Below, piece after piece: positions 1-7,698 of a stretch of 18,839 bases of DNA. The stretch is from assembly GCA_019057355.1 (NCBI GenBank), contig DXJM01000191.1:1-18839 (forward strand), given 5' to 3'. Position numbers and translations under genes: made by a program. This stretch comes from Promethearchaeota archaeon (GTDB taxonomy: Archaea; Asgardarchaeota; Lokiarchaeia; Sigyniarchaeales; SOKP01). Position 1 is the stretch's first letter, and each line of letters begins with the position of its first letter. The notes beneath the pieces are model-generated. The model searched no databases. It was not told the DNA's origin and saw only the letters and a program-made list of their open reading frames with translations.

Positions 1-28
1 AAACGAATCCATTACAAAATAATTAGAT

Positions 29-40
29 TTTTATTATATA
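29..40 (+). promoter_or_regulatory. TATA-like box ahead of the SNF2 gene
   Basis: An A/T run ending in TTATTATATA lies about 20-30 bases before the ATG at 60. In archaea a TATA box sits about 26 bases before the transcription start, so the mRNA would be leaderless or nearly so. No Shine-Dalgarno sequence is visible before this ATG, which fits. The placement is inferred from position and base composition only. Confidence 0.4.
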
Positions 41-59
41 GAAGTAATCTTACTGGACA

Positions 60-3000
60 ATGATTGTATTACATGGGACCTGGATACCTTTTGATAACGG
101 AGGTAATGGGCGATTTTTCATATGGGGTGAAGATTCTGCATCAGAAATGGTAAAGCGGAGGGGAAGAATGCCCAAGATTGCCCCTCATCCTTTTATGGCT
201 AGCGAGATGGAGCTTATGAACGGTTTGGAGTTGTTACGGGTCGAAAAAAGGAGTATTTTCCGCAAGAAATTAACTCCAGATAGTATCTCGTTTTTATTTC
301 CAACCATTTCAAGCCACCCCCAAGCTTCACCAGTTTTTATACAACGGGAAGATCCCAGTAAACATCGAGAGCCCATAGAATTCCGTCCATGGATTTTGAA
401 CGGCTTAACAATGTCCTTAGAAGATGCGTTTTTATTTCTCTCTCGTCTTTCTGAAACAAGAGATGCATGTTGTGGCATTCATTTAGGGACCGATTTATGG
501 TTCTGGAGTCAAGCTTCCAAGATTGTCTTAGAATTATTATCGAGACAGCTATTTATTCCTAATGGTATTGAATCAAATAATGATGGTAAAAATCATCAGG
601 TGAAGTGGAAAAGTGCAATAACGAAACATGAAGATAAGGAGCGCATTTCCTTATTAGTCAAATCAATGCCAGCAGTTTGCGCTGCTTTTCCTCGAGAAAA
701 CACGATCATTGGTTGCAAGGAATTCATCTTGCAGGACTATATTGATTCGTGTATAAATTTTAATATCCAAAATTGGCTTTCTTATTCAAAGATAACTCAG
801 AAAAAAACTTCATCTCTTGCGACTCGCTGGTTAAAATCCTTATTATCGGGTCAGAATTTGCAATGTACTTCTATAGAATTCAATAGACTATTGAAGTCGA
901 TATCTTCTTGGACGGATCAAGTTACAGAGGAAGATAAAGCCCTTTTTAAGACTTGTTTTCGCATGGAATCTCCCGAAGGGGACGATGAAGCTGCCAATCC
1001 TTGGATTTTGCGATATTTTTTACAAGCTCTTGACGATCCGAGCTTGCTCGTGCCAGCAGAGAAAGTCTGGAGGGAAAAAAAAGAGACTCTTAACTTTCTC
1101 AATCGCAAATTCGATCACCCCCAAGAAAAATTGTTAAAGGACTTAGGTACTGCTTCTGTCATCTTTCCTCCCATTGAGACCAGCTTGCATTTGGCAGCTC
1201 CTACAAAAGCTAAGCTTTCACTAAACGAAGCATATCATTTTCTAAAAGAATCGGCAATAATTCTTAAGGAGAGTGGTTTTGGAGTCCTCCTGCCTCCCTG
1301 GTGGAAGGAGAAAGGGGCAAGAGCATCTTTAGGGTTAAAGTTAAATCTAAAATCCAAGCAAGTACCAAAAAGTGGCAGGGGGGTATTAAATTTTAACAAC
1401 GTGATTACATACGACTGGCAAGTCGCCATTGGGGACGTTCCCATAAGCAAGGAGGAGCTCGAAAAATTGGCAGAATTGAAAGCTTCTCTCGTGCAATTTC
1501 GAGGTGAATGGGTTGAATTAAGAAACACTGATATCGATAAAGCCTTGAATTTTTTTAAGAAAAAACATTCCGGAGAAATAGAACTATCAAGAGCATTAAA
1601 ATTGACTCTAAATATGGATGCGGTCGATGTAGATCTTCCAATCACGAGTTGTAGTGCAACAAGTGGCTTGACCATGCTTTTCAAGCAATTATCTGATAAA
1701 GCAAAAATAATAATGCAAAAGCAACCGGAAGAATTTATAGGCAAACTACGTCCATATCAAGTAAAAGGATTTTCGTGGTTATGTTTTTTACGTCAATACG
1801 GTCTTGGTGCTTGTCTTGCCGATGATATGGGGCTCGGCAAGACGATCCAATTACTCGCACTTTTATTAATGGATAGAGAAAAAGGCACGAAAATGCCAAA
1901 CTTATTAGTGTGCCCGACCTCCATTCTTGGAAATTGGAAAAGGGAATCGAATCGGTTTGCCCCTTCACTTCATGTGCTCATCCATCACGGTTCAAATCGA
2001 ATGGGTCAAAAAGAATTCATCTCTGCTGTAAAAAATTACGATCTTATCATAACTACTTATGGACTCATGCATAGGGATGGGGATATATTCAATCAAATAA
2101 AATGGAATTGTCTCGTGGCCGATGAGGCTCAAAATATTAAGAATTATTATGCCAAACAATCTCAAGCGATCCGAAAGCTCAAGGCAAGTTATCGAGTGGC
2201 GCTTACAGGCACGCCACTTGAGAATAGACTGTCGGAACTCTGGGCAATAATGGATTTCTTAAATCCTGGTTATTTAGGTTCAATCGTTAATTTCCATCAG
2301 AGGTTCTCCCTTCCCATTGAACGATATAACCAAATGGATGCAAAACAACGTCTTAAAACCCTCGTTCAACCCTTCGTGCTCCGTCGCCTCAAAAATGACC
2401 CAACCATTATTAAGGACCTCCCGGAAAAAATCGAGTCTAATGTTTATTGCAACCTTACGAAAGAGCAAGTCACTCTATACAAGGCGGTTGTGGATGAAAT
2501 GTTGCATAAGATCGATAAAGAAACAGGAATCAAGAGAAAGGGTCTAGTGCTTTCGGCTCTTACCAAATTAAAGCAAGTATGCAATCATCCTGCGCATTTT
2601 TTAAGTGATGGATCTGAAATATCAGGACGCTCTGGCAAGTTAAACCGCTTATCCGAGATGCTGGAAGAAATCATTCTTGAAGGATATGGTGCTTTAATAT
2701 TTACTCAATTTGCTAAAATGGGGGCAATTATCGAGAAATATCTCAAAGAAACTCTTAATGCCGAAGTTTTCTTTTTACATGGGGGAACATCGCAAAAGAT
2801 AAGAGATAAAATGATTTTAAGGTTTTCTGAAATACATGGTCCGAAAATATTCGTGCTTTCTTTAAAAGCGGGAGGGATTGGATTGAATCTAACGCAAGCA
2901 AACTACGTCTTTCATTTTGATCGTTGGTGGAATCCTGCTGTCGAGAATCAAGCCTCAGACCGTGCTTACCGCATTGGGCAAAACAAGAATGTAATGGTCC

Positions 3001-3167
3001 ATAAATTCATATGCGAGGGAACGCTTGAAGAAAAAATAAATGAAATGATTGAAAGCAAGAAGAAGTTAGCCGAGAGTATAATTGGAACTGGTGAGGGCTG
3101 GCTAACAGAGATGAGTACTGAACAACTTAAAAATTTAATGACCTTACAGCAAGAAAGAGAGGTCTAA
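60..3167 (+). CDS. SNF2-family ATPase/helicase (YwqA/HelZ-like)
   Basis: This is a 1035-residue SNF2-type ATPase, a double-stranded DNA translocase that remodels protein-DNA complexes rather than unwinding strands. All hallmark motifs are present: Walker A MGLGKT at about 590-595, DEAQ at 688-691, LTGTPLEN at about 715-722, an AGGIGLNL segment at about 937-944, and the arginine-finger region SDRAYRIGQ at 966-974. The roughly 550 residues before the ATPase core resemble the SNF2-associated N-terminal region of bacterial and archaeal proteins such as B. subtilis YwqA and mycobacterial HelZ. The next gene encodes a SWIM zinc-finger protein 44 bases downstream, the usual partner of this subfamily. 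The substrate is unknown; a role in DNA repair or chromatin access is inference. The frame is intact, and the ATG start is supported by the TATA-like box just upstream. Confidence 0.93.
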   Translation: MIVLHGTWIPFDNGGNGRFFIWGEDSASEMVKRRGRMPKIAPHPFMASEMELMNGLELLRVEKRSIFRKKLTPDSISFLFPTISSHPQASPVFIQREDPSKHREPIEFRPWILNGLTMSLEDAFLFLSRLSETRDACCGIHLGTDLWFWSQASKIVLELLSRQLFIPNGIESNNDGKNHQVKWKSAITKHEDKERISLLVKSMPAVCAAFPRENTIIGCKEFILQDYIDSCINFNIQNWLSYSKITQKKTSSLATRWLKSLLSGQNLQCTSIEFNRLLKSISSWTDQVTEEDKALFKTCFRMESPEGDDEAANPWILRYFLQALDDPSLLVPAEKVWREKKETLNFLNRKFDHPQEKLLKDLGTASVIFPPIETSLHLAAPTKAKLSLNEAYHFLKESAIILKESGFGVLLPPWWKEKGARASLGLKLNLKSKQVPKSGRGVLNFNNVITYDWQVAIGDVPISKEELEKLAELKASLVQFRGEWVELRNTDIDKALNFFKKKHSGEIELSRALKLTLNMDAVDVDLPITSCSATSGLTMLFKQLSDKAKIIMQKQPEEFIGKLRPYQVKGFSWLCFLRQYGLGACLADDMGLGKTIQLLALLLMDREKGTKMPNLLVCPTSILGNWKRESNRFAPSLHVLIHHGSNRMGQKEFISAVKNYDLIITTYGLMHRDGDIFNQIKWNCLVADEAQNIKNYYAKQSQAIRKLKASYRVALTGTPLENRLSELWAIMDFLNPGYLGSIVNFHQRFSLPIERYNQMDAKQRLKTLVQPFVLRRLKNDPTIIKDLPEKIESNVYCNLTKEQVTLYKAVVDEMLHKIDKETGIKRKGLVLSALTKLKQVCNHPAHFLSDGSEISGRSGKLNRLSEMLEEIILEGYGALIFTQFAKMGAIIEKYLKETLNAEVFFLHGGTSQKIRDKMILRFSEIHGPKIFVLSLKAGGIGLNLTQANYVFHFDRWWNPAVENQASDRAYRIGQNKNVMVHKFICEGTLEEKINEMIESKKKLAESIIGTGEGWLTEMSTEQLKNLMTLQQEREV

Positions 3168-3199
3168 ATTTCAATGAAAATAACTTCAATATCATGATC

Positions 3200-3206
3200 G
3201 AGGTGA
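3200..3206 (+). promoter_or_regulatory. Shine-Dalgarno for the SWIM gene
   Basis: GAGGTGA matches the anti-Shine-Dalgarno end of archaeal 16S rRNA and lies 5 bases before the ATG at 3212. It selects that start over the out-of-frame ATG at 3208. It also shows that genes inside this operon use ribosome binding sites even though the first gene appears leaderless. Confidence 0.75.
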
Positions 3207-3211
3207 AATGA

Positions 3212-4246
3212 ATGAGTTGGCGATATTATTCTTATGTTCCTTCCAAGCCAATCAAGGTTGAAGGGGGAATTAAAGCTAAAAGCAAGAGAGGCGATATAGG
3301 AGAGACGTGGTGGTCAAAACGATGGATTCATACTCTCGAATCATTTGGATGGAGCAATCGACTTGAGAGAGGTCGGAGATATGCTCGTTCAGGACAAGTG
3401 CTTGAATTCAAGTTGAATTCTGGAACTATTAAAGCAAAAGTCCAAGGGTCAGTGCGAAGGCCTTATACCGTAACCATTCAAATTGAGGTGTTTGATGCAA
3501 TAGAATGGAAAAAAATCGTAAATCTCATGGCGGAAAAAGCACTTTTTGCTGCCAAGCTCTTAGCTGGAGAAATGCCTCAAAATATAGAAGAGATCTTCAA
3601 TTCTGCGGGGACACCCTTGTTTCCTAAATCTAAAAAGGACATTAAAACCTATTGTTCATGTCCAGATTATGCCAATCCATGCAAGCACGTTGCCGCAGTG
3701 CATTACATCTTGGCGGAAGAGTTTGACCGTGATCCATTTATGCTTTTTGAGATCAGGGGTCGAGCGAAACAAGAAATAATCGAACTATTACGAAATAAAA
3801 GGAGTAGGTATTCTGCTAAAGAGCAAGACCTTCCAAAAGTAAATTTTCCGATGCACGAAACAGAAAATATTCATCCTCTCGAAAATTTTTGGATGGGTAC
3901 TAATTTGGATCCTTTTCCGGTGAATATTTCCCTTCCGAAAATATCAGCAGGTATTATAAAAAGAATTGGTCCTCCCGATTTTTGGAATCAGAAAGAAGAT
4001 TTTATAAGCTTGATGAGCAAGTACTATGATGAAATTAGTAAAAACGCTATTGAAAACGCTTTTGGAGAAAACAATGATATTATAGATAATACCTTGATTA
4101 AAAATAATCAAGAAGCCCAAATTGATGAGCATGAAGAAATACTTCGAGACTTATTTAAGAATGATACAAAAAAAAATCCGATTTGGCGAGGAAAAGAAAC
4201 TAAAGGATATTTAGAATGGAAACAAAAAAGAACGGATAAAAAATGA
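3212..4246 (+). CDS. SWIM zinc-finger protein (YwqB-like partner of SNF2 ATPase)
   Basis: The protein has 344 residues and one clear SWIM zinc finger at about 148-159: C148-x-C150, then C157-K-H159, giving the CxCx6CxH pattern. SWIM domains bind zinc and are thought to contact DNA or proteins. The N-terminal part, with a GETWWSKRW motif near residue 30, is typical of stand-alone SWIM proteins paired with SNF2 ATPases (compare B. subtilis ywqA/ywqB). The C-terminal third is acidic and low in recognisable features. It lies 44 bases after the SNF2 gene and overlaps the next gene by four bases (ATGA), so the three are probably co-transcribed and translationally coupled. The family assignment is firm; the biochemical role is unknown. 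Confidence 0.88.
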   Translation: MSWRYYSYVPSKPIKVEGGIKAKSKRGDIGETWWSKRWIHTLESFGWSNRLERGRRYARSGQVLEFKLNSGTIKAKVQGSVRRPYTVTIQIEVFDAIEWKKIVNLMAEKALFAAKLLAGEMPQNIEEIFNSAGTPLFPKSKKDIKTYCSCPDYANPCKHVAAVHYILAEEFDRDPFMLFEIRGRAKQEIIELLRNKRSRYSAKEQDLPKVNFPMHETENIHPLENFWMGTNLDPFPVNISLPKISAGIIKRIGPPDFWNQKEDFISLMSKYYDEISKNAIENAFGENNDIIDNTLIKNNQEAQIDEHEEILRDLFKNDTKKNPIWRGKETKGYLEWKQKRTDKK

Positions 4247-4659
4247 AAAAATCGAAACATCATTATTTGTTAAATCCTTTTCCAGAGCGCGCTTTCACAC
4301 GGTGTCCAAAATGTAATATGGTTACAAAACTATGGAAATTTTGCTTGGTAATAAATGTAGCCCCTCAAATGCTTTTATCATTAAAAAAGACATGTCGTTA
4401 TTGCCCTAATTGTGATCTCGTTATTATAAAACAACAAGAGTTAGAGAAGCTTTTATATGCTATATGTGAACAATACATTCCAGATAATATTGGAAATGAT
4501 TATTTCCTTATTGGGACTATGGATCGTGAAGAGTGGAGAAAAGCGCAATTAACGAAATGTAGTTCAAAACGAGCCATCGAGGAGCTTACTTATCCTTTTA
4601 AGAGTAGGTGGGACATTAAAGTAATAGCTGGTGGCTGGACACGAAATTCTAACGTTTAA
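4243..4659 (+). CDS. cysteine-rich zinc-ribbon-like protein, third gene of SNF2/SWIM operon
   Basis: This 138-residue protein has no function I can name. It carries CPKC at 21-24, a lone C34, and a second cluster CRYCPNC at 51-57, consistent with one or two zinc-binding knuckles. The rest contains an aromatic, conserved-looking tail with a GTMDREEW segment near residue 88. Its start overlaps the stop of the SWIM gene (ATGA), which argues that it is a real gene in the same operon. By guilt of association it may help recruit or regulate the SNF2 ATPase; that is inference. No membrane segment or signal peptide is visible. Confidence 0.75.
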   Translation: MKKSKHHYLLNPFPERAFTRCPKCNMVTKLWKFCLVINVAPQMLLSLKKTCRYCPNCDLVIIKQQELEKLLYAICEQYIPDNIGNDYFLIGTMDREEWRKAQLTKCSSKRAIEELTYPFKSRWDIKVIAGGWTRNSNV

Positions 4660-4674
4660 TAAATAAAATATATG

Positions 4675-4714
4675 TGCAAGTCATCCCTGCCCAAGAGGAT
4701 GGTGATTTCTTGCA
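4675..4714. terminator. imperfect hairpin between convergent genes
   Basis: TGCAAG at 4675-4680 pairs perfectly with CTTGCA at 4709-4714. An inner ATCC/GGAT stem (4683-4686 with 4697-4700) extends it through a small bulge. It lies 16 bases after the stop of the zinc-ribbon gene and is followed by an A-rich stretch. The stretch from 4660 to 4866 has no other gene. It could be a transcription end or an RNA-stability hairpin for the SNF2 operon, but archaeal terminators usually rely on T-runs, so this is tentative. Confidence 0.3.
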
Positions 4715-4866
4715 TCTATATGCTAAAGTAAGAATAAAAAAAATTAAAATTTGCATAAATGTACGAAGTATATACAATATGTGGTAATCACTGTTTCTTT
4801 ATTTTGAAGAAATAGACTATGGTATAGAGTGACGGGTCCACTGGTGATCATTTTTCCTGAACTCTT

Positions 4867-5220
4867 TTACTCTTTAGCAATTTTATCTTCTGGATATCTT
4901 AAATATTTTGAAAGGTCTAGGTTGAGAGCGCGTTGAATGCTTTGCTCAGCTTCTTCAGGGCTAATATTTAGGCTTATTTTATGCTCTTGAAAGGATTTAA
5001 TAAATTCCCAGAGATTTACTCCTGCTCTTTCAGATGCTTTGCAGAAGGAGATCTTTCCTTTTTTATATTTCTCCAGAACAGTTTCAATCTTAGGGTCCTT
5101 GATGGATTTCGATAGTAAATGGTGAATAACCGTGCTTTTATCCACGTGTAATACCTTTTGAATTTTTTCTATTTCTCCATTCAAGTCAGAAGGTATTATG
5201 ATTGCCAACCTTTCACTCAA
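4867..5220 (-). CDS. UPF0175-family antitoxin-like protein
   Basis: The 117-residue protein starts with a short beta segment (LAIIIPSDL) and a helix-helix unit around DKSTVIHHLLSK, as in ribbon-helix-helix-like DNA-binding antitoxins. It then has a helix-turn-helix-like segment, GKISFCKASERAGVNLWEF, at about 55-73, which is the signature of UPF0175. Members are small antitoxins usually encoded beside PIN-domain (DUF3368) toxin RNases. The start is TTG at 5220-5218 with an AAAGGA-like ribosome binding site just upstream; an in-frame stop a few codons further upstream excludes a longer form. The C-terminal 30 residues make it a little longer than typical members. The reading frame is intact although the partner toxin directly upstream is broken. 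Toxin neutralisation and operon autoregulation are known for such systems, not shown here. Confidence 0.72.
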   Translation of the reverse strand: MSERLAIIIPSDLNGEIEKIQKVLHVDKSTVIHHLLSKSIKDPKIETVLEKYKKGKISFCKASERAGVNLWEFIKSFQEHKISLNISPEEAEQSIQRALNLDLSKYLRYPEDKIAKE

Positions 5221-5705
5221 ATTTTTTTCCTTTATCTAAATATTTCTGATAGATTTCAGAACCCAACCACCCTGAAGTGGCATTTTCCAAATTGGAACGA
5301 AATAAAGAGAAATTTAGTGCCTTTTCTTTCCATAACAATAAGAGAAGATCTGCGGTCGCGATCACCTCCAGATTTTTCCCTTCAGCAATGAATCTTCCCT
5401 TTTTTCATCCATGACCAATAAACCATTGAGTTGCTGAGCTAAGAGAATTGATTCATATTCTCCCGGATGCAAATAATCCTTCAATACAGCTTCGTGTTTT
5501 TTGATGCTTATTTTTTCAATCTTAATTTATTCAAAATAATTTCTTAAAAGAATTTGCATCCCAATATCCTAGTTTAATACCCTCTTCTATGACTTCTATG
5601 AAAACCGAATATGGAATTGTAATGCGATTGAATTTTTTCAAGAAATGCTCCATTTTTTCCAATTTTTATAAGGTGTATTAACGGAATAGAATGGAAGATG
5701 ATCAT
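5213..5705 (-). pseudogene. PIN-domain (DUF3368-like) toxin, frameshifted remnant
   Basis: Joining frames on the minus strand rebuilds a whole PIN toxin of about 160 residues. The N-terminal piece reads ...SIPLIHLIKIGK from an ATG at 5705. The middle reads IPYSVFIEVIEEGIKLGYWD, then LHPGEYESILLAQQLNGLLV followed by MDEK. The C-terminal part has GRFIAEGKNLEVIATADLLL and ends SEIYQKYLDKGKKFE with a stop at 5215-5213. These match the DUF3368 layout: an N-terminal PLI..KIG strand-helix, the central acidic GEYESI helix, an M/I-DE acidic strand, and a C-terminal helix. About four one-base shifts are needed, all next to A/T runs (near 5653-5658, 5535-5549, 5511-5516 and 5400-5405). The end overlaps the antitoxin start by 8 bases, which confirms an ancestral toxin-antitoxin operon. 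Sequencing error at homopolymers is the alternative to true decay. Confidence 0.75.
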
Positions 5706-5881
5706 TTATGATAGTATACGTTTTTCACACATAGATTTTTTACTCTTTTTAGTTCTAACAAGGGAAGGTCACTTTCAAGATTCTAATTGATTCAGAAAAA
5801 AATTGGAAAAAGTCGTGTTTTGTCTTTAAACAATAAAACTTATTTTTTAGGAAGCATTTAGCACCATAGTTAGATAGATTC

Positions 5882-5889
5882 TATTTAAA
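5882..5889 (+). promoter_or_regulatory. TATA box for rpoD
   Basis: TATTTAAA lies 23-30 bases before the rpoD ATG at 5912, the standard archaeal TATA distance for a leaderless or very short leader transcript. No good Shine-Dalgarno sequence precedes the ATG. The rest of the gap from 5706 to 5911 shows no gene. Confidence 0.55.
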
Positions 5890-5911
5890 AAGTGTAGAGT
5901 AACTGATCTTT

Positions 5912-6757
5912 ATGAGCCTTAAGCTAGAAGTCCTTGAAAAAGATGACTATAATTTAGTATTCACGATTGAAGGCATGACCGTTGAGATGGCCAACGCCCT
6001 TCGCCGTATAATCCTCACGGAAGTTCCTGTAATGGCCGTGGATGAGGTAATTATCTTGAAGAACGACTCGCCTTTATACGACGAGATTGTCTCTCATAGA
6101 TTGGGAATGATACCTCTCAAGACGGATCTTGAAGTATATAACCTCCCGCAGGAATGTGAATGTGGAGGATATGGATGCCCTCTCTGCCAAGTATCCTTGA
6201 CCTGTGAAATTCACAATACCGATAACAAGCCCCGTACCGTGTATTCTGGAGATTTAAAATCGAACGATCCAAATATCGTCCCCGTGAACGATAAAATCCC
6301 CATCCTCAAAATAGATCGCAATGACAAGTTCATAATAGAGGCGTATTGTTCGTTGGGAACCGGGAACCAGCATGCGAAGTATTCGGCAGTTTCGAACATT
6401 TATTACAGGAATTTTCCTGAAATTGTACTTGATGATAGCAAGTGCGATAAATGCCCTGATAAATGCATTGTTTCACGAATGTGCCCAAAACGATTATATG
6501 ATTTCTCAAATAATAAGAAGCCCGTTTTGGTGAAGGATTATTGGAGAGAATGTGATTTATGCGATTCTTGTCAAGCAAGTTGCCCACAACAAGCAATTAC
6601 AATCAATAATGTCCCTAATAAGTACATTTATTTCATTGAAAGTGATGGCGTGTTGCCTTTTCAAACGCTCATTTCAAAAACATTTGAGATTTTCAATGAA
6701 AAAATTCAAGAGCTTGAAGAGAAATTGGTGGGCGTGGAAGTGCAGACTCTTGACTGA
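5912..6757 (+). CDS. rpoD: DNA-directed RNA polymerase subunit D (Rpo3) with two iron-sulfur motifs
   Basis: This is the archaeal homologue of bacterial alpha and eukaryotic Rpb3, which dimerises with subunit L to start RNA polymerase assembly. The 281-residue protein begins with the alpha-like dimerisation motif (TVEMANALRRIILTEVP, about 23-39). It has a CxCx4CxxC knuckle at C82, C84, C89 and C92, and a ferredoxin-like insert with two cysteine clusters. The second cluster (C214, C217, C220, C224-P) has the canonical [4Fe-4S] spacing. The first (C178, C181, C185, C191-P) has wider spacing but keeps four cysteines. The C-terminal helix returns to the alpha-like domain. In archaea the cluster supports folding of the D-L heterodimer and may sense redox state. 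It heads the cluster with eL18, uL13 and uS9, the usual archaeal order. Confidence 0.96.
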   Translation: MSLKLEVLEKDDYNLVFTIEGMTVEMANALRRIILTEVPVMAVDEVIILKNDSPLYDEIVSHRLGMIPLKTDLEVYNLPQECECGGYGCPLCQVSLTCEIHNTDNKPRTVYSGDLKSNDPNIVPVNDKIPILKIDRNDKFIIEAYCSLGTGNQHAKYSAVSNIYYRNFPEIVLDDSKCDKCPDKCIVSRMCPKRLYDFSNNKKPVLVKDYWRECDLCDSCQASCPQQAITINNVPNKYIYFIESDGVLPFQTLISKTFEIFNEKIQELEEKLVGVEVQTLD

Positions 6758-6804
6758 GCTATTCTTGTCATTATCAAAAAATTATTAAAATATCAAATAT
6801 TTTT

Positions 6805-6813
6805 CATATAAAG
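6805..6813 (+). promoter_or_regulatory. TATA-like box ahead of eL18
   Basis: CATATAAAG lies about 27-35 bases before the ATG at 6840, in the 82-base gap after rpoD. It would allow eL18, uL13 and uS9 to be transcribed separately from rpoD with almost no leader. No Shine-Dalgarno sequence precedes this ATG, in keeping with a leaderless transcript. Confidence 0.4.
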
Positions 6814-6839
6814 AATTGAGAATTTGAGTTTAAAAAACT

Positions 6840-7196
6840 ATGAGTCATGCTATTAAAGGTCCAAGTAATCATCATAATCGAGTATTGATTAGGGATTTAT
6901 GGAAGACTAAAAGAAGGATTTGGCGAAAGATAAGCAAGAAGTTATCCGGGCCCAGTCGGTTAAAGATAGAGGCAAACTTGTATCGAATTAATAAGAAAAC
7001 AAAACCCAACGACGTGATCGTGGTTCCCGGAAAAGTCTTGGGCATGGGTGAATTGACTCATAAATTAACAATTTCATGTTTAAATTGTTCAGATTCCGCC
7101 AAGAAGAAAATTGAGTCTTCTGGGAGCAAGTTACTCTCGATAGAAGCGCTATTAGAACAAAATCCAACGGGAAAAAACGTGAAAATATTCTATTAA
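6840..7196 (+). CDS. rpl18e: large-subunit ribosomal protein eL18
   Basis: The 118-residue basic protein matches eL18 (L18e), a large ribosomal subunit protein shared by archaea and eukaryotes and absent from bacteria. The NPTGKNVKIFY ending and the central PGKVLGMGELTHKLTISC segment are characteristic. It follows rpoD and precedes uL13 by only 17-26 bases, the conserved archaeal order. The length is normal for archaea. The product acts in the 50S subunit and binds rRNA. Confidence 0.95.
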   Translation: MSHAIKGPSNHHNRVLIRDLWKTKRRIWRKISKKLSGPSRLKIEANLYRINKKTKPNDVIVVPGKVLGMGELTHKLTISCLNCSDSAKKKIESSGSKLLSIEALLEQNPTGKNVKIFY

Positions 7197-7210
7197 TTTA
7201 AACAACGCAT

Positions 7211-7217
7211 GAAGTGA
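7211..7217 (+). promoter_or_regulatory. Shine-Dalgarno deciding the uL13 start
   Basis: GAAGTGA, one base from the GAGGTGA seen before the SWIM gene and with the same 5-base spacing, sits before the ATG at 7223. It favours ATG 7223 over the in-frame GTG at 7214, which lies inside this site. Confidence 0.5.
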
Positions 7218-7222
7218 ATGAC

Positions 7223-7693
7223 ATGATAGAATGGAGCGTGTGTGATGCAACGGATCAGATCTTAGGACGATTTTGTAGTCAAGTTGCGAAGAGGGCGTTA
7301 TTAGGCGAGCGGATTGTAGTTATCAATGCCAAGGATGCGATCGTCAGTGGTAATAAACGAGACATTCATGACAATTTTTTGGCACGATTAAACATAAGCA
7401 CGGCAACGAATCCCACGAGGGGTCCTTTTTGGCCGAGGCGACCTGACGTGTTGATGAGAGGCGTCATTAAAAAAATGCTTCCAAGGAAAAAACGCAGGGG
7501 GAAAGAGGCATTGAGAAGGGTTCATGTTTACATAGCGGGTATTCCAGAAAGGTATGAGAATAGATATCAAAAATTAATACCTGCTGAAATTCCAAATGCA
7601 GGAAAAACTCGCTTGTCATACTATAACAAGTTTATTACTTTAGAAAATCTATGTGTTCGAATTGGGTGGAATAAACAATCGCTTGAGGTATAA
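7223..7693 (+). CDS. rpl13: large-subunit ribosomal protein uL13
   Basis: The protein has 156 residues from ATG 7223 (three more from the GTG at 7214) and is a uL13-family 50S subunit protein. The N-terminal MIEWSVCDATDQILGRF and the segment VVINAKDAIVSGNK are typical of archaeal uL13. So are the basic GPFWPRRPDVLMRGVIKKML loop and the MLPRKKRRGKEAL stretch. I prefer ATG 7223 because family members normally begin at about this point and a Shine-Dalgarno-like GAAGTGA precedes it at proper spacing. It is followed by uS9 only 5 bases after its stop, so the two are almost certainly co-transcribed. Confidence 0.95.
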   Translation: MIEWSVCDATDQILGRFCSQVAKRALLGERIVVINAKDAIVSGNKRDIHDNFLARLNISTATNPTRGPFWPRRPDVLMRGVIKKMLPRKKRRGKEALRRVHVYIAGIPERYENRYQKLIPAEIPNAGKTRLSYYNKFITLENLCVRIGWNKQSLEV

Positions 7694-7698
7694 TGTGA

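Noticed and set aside
1235..1744. 169-codon minus-strand open frame inside the SNF2 gene
   Set aside because: It lies wholly opposite conserved SNF2 coding sequence and its translation shows no family motif, so it is a shadow frame.
1981..2010. tRNA T-loop-like GGTTCAAATCG
   Set aside because: It lies inside the SNF2 coding frame and no cloverleaf arms surround it.
5158..5391. 77-codon plus-strand frame across the antitoxin start
   Set aside because: It runs opposite the antitoxin N-terminus and the toxin remnant, both of which show family-specific sequence on the minus strand.
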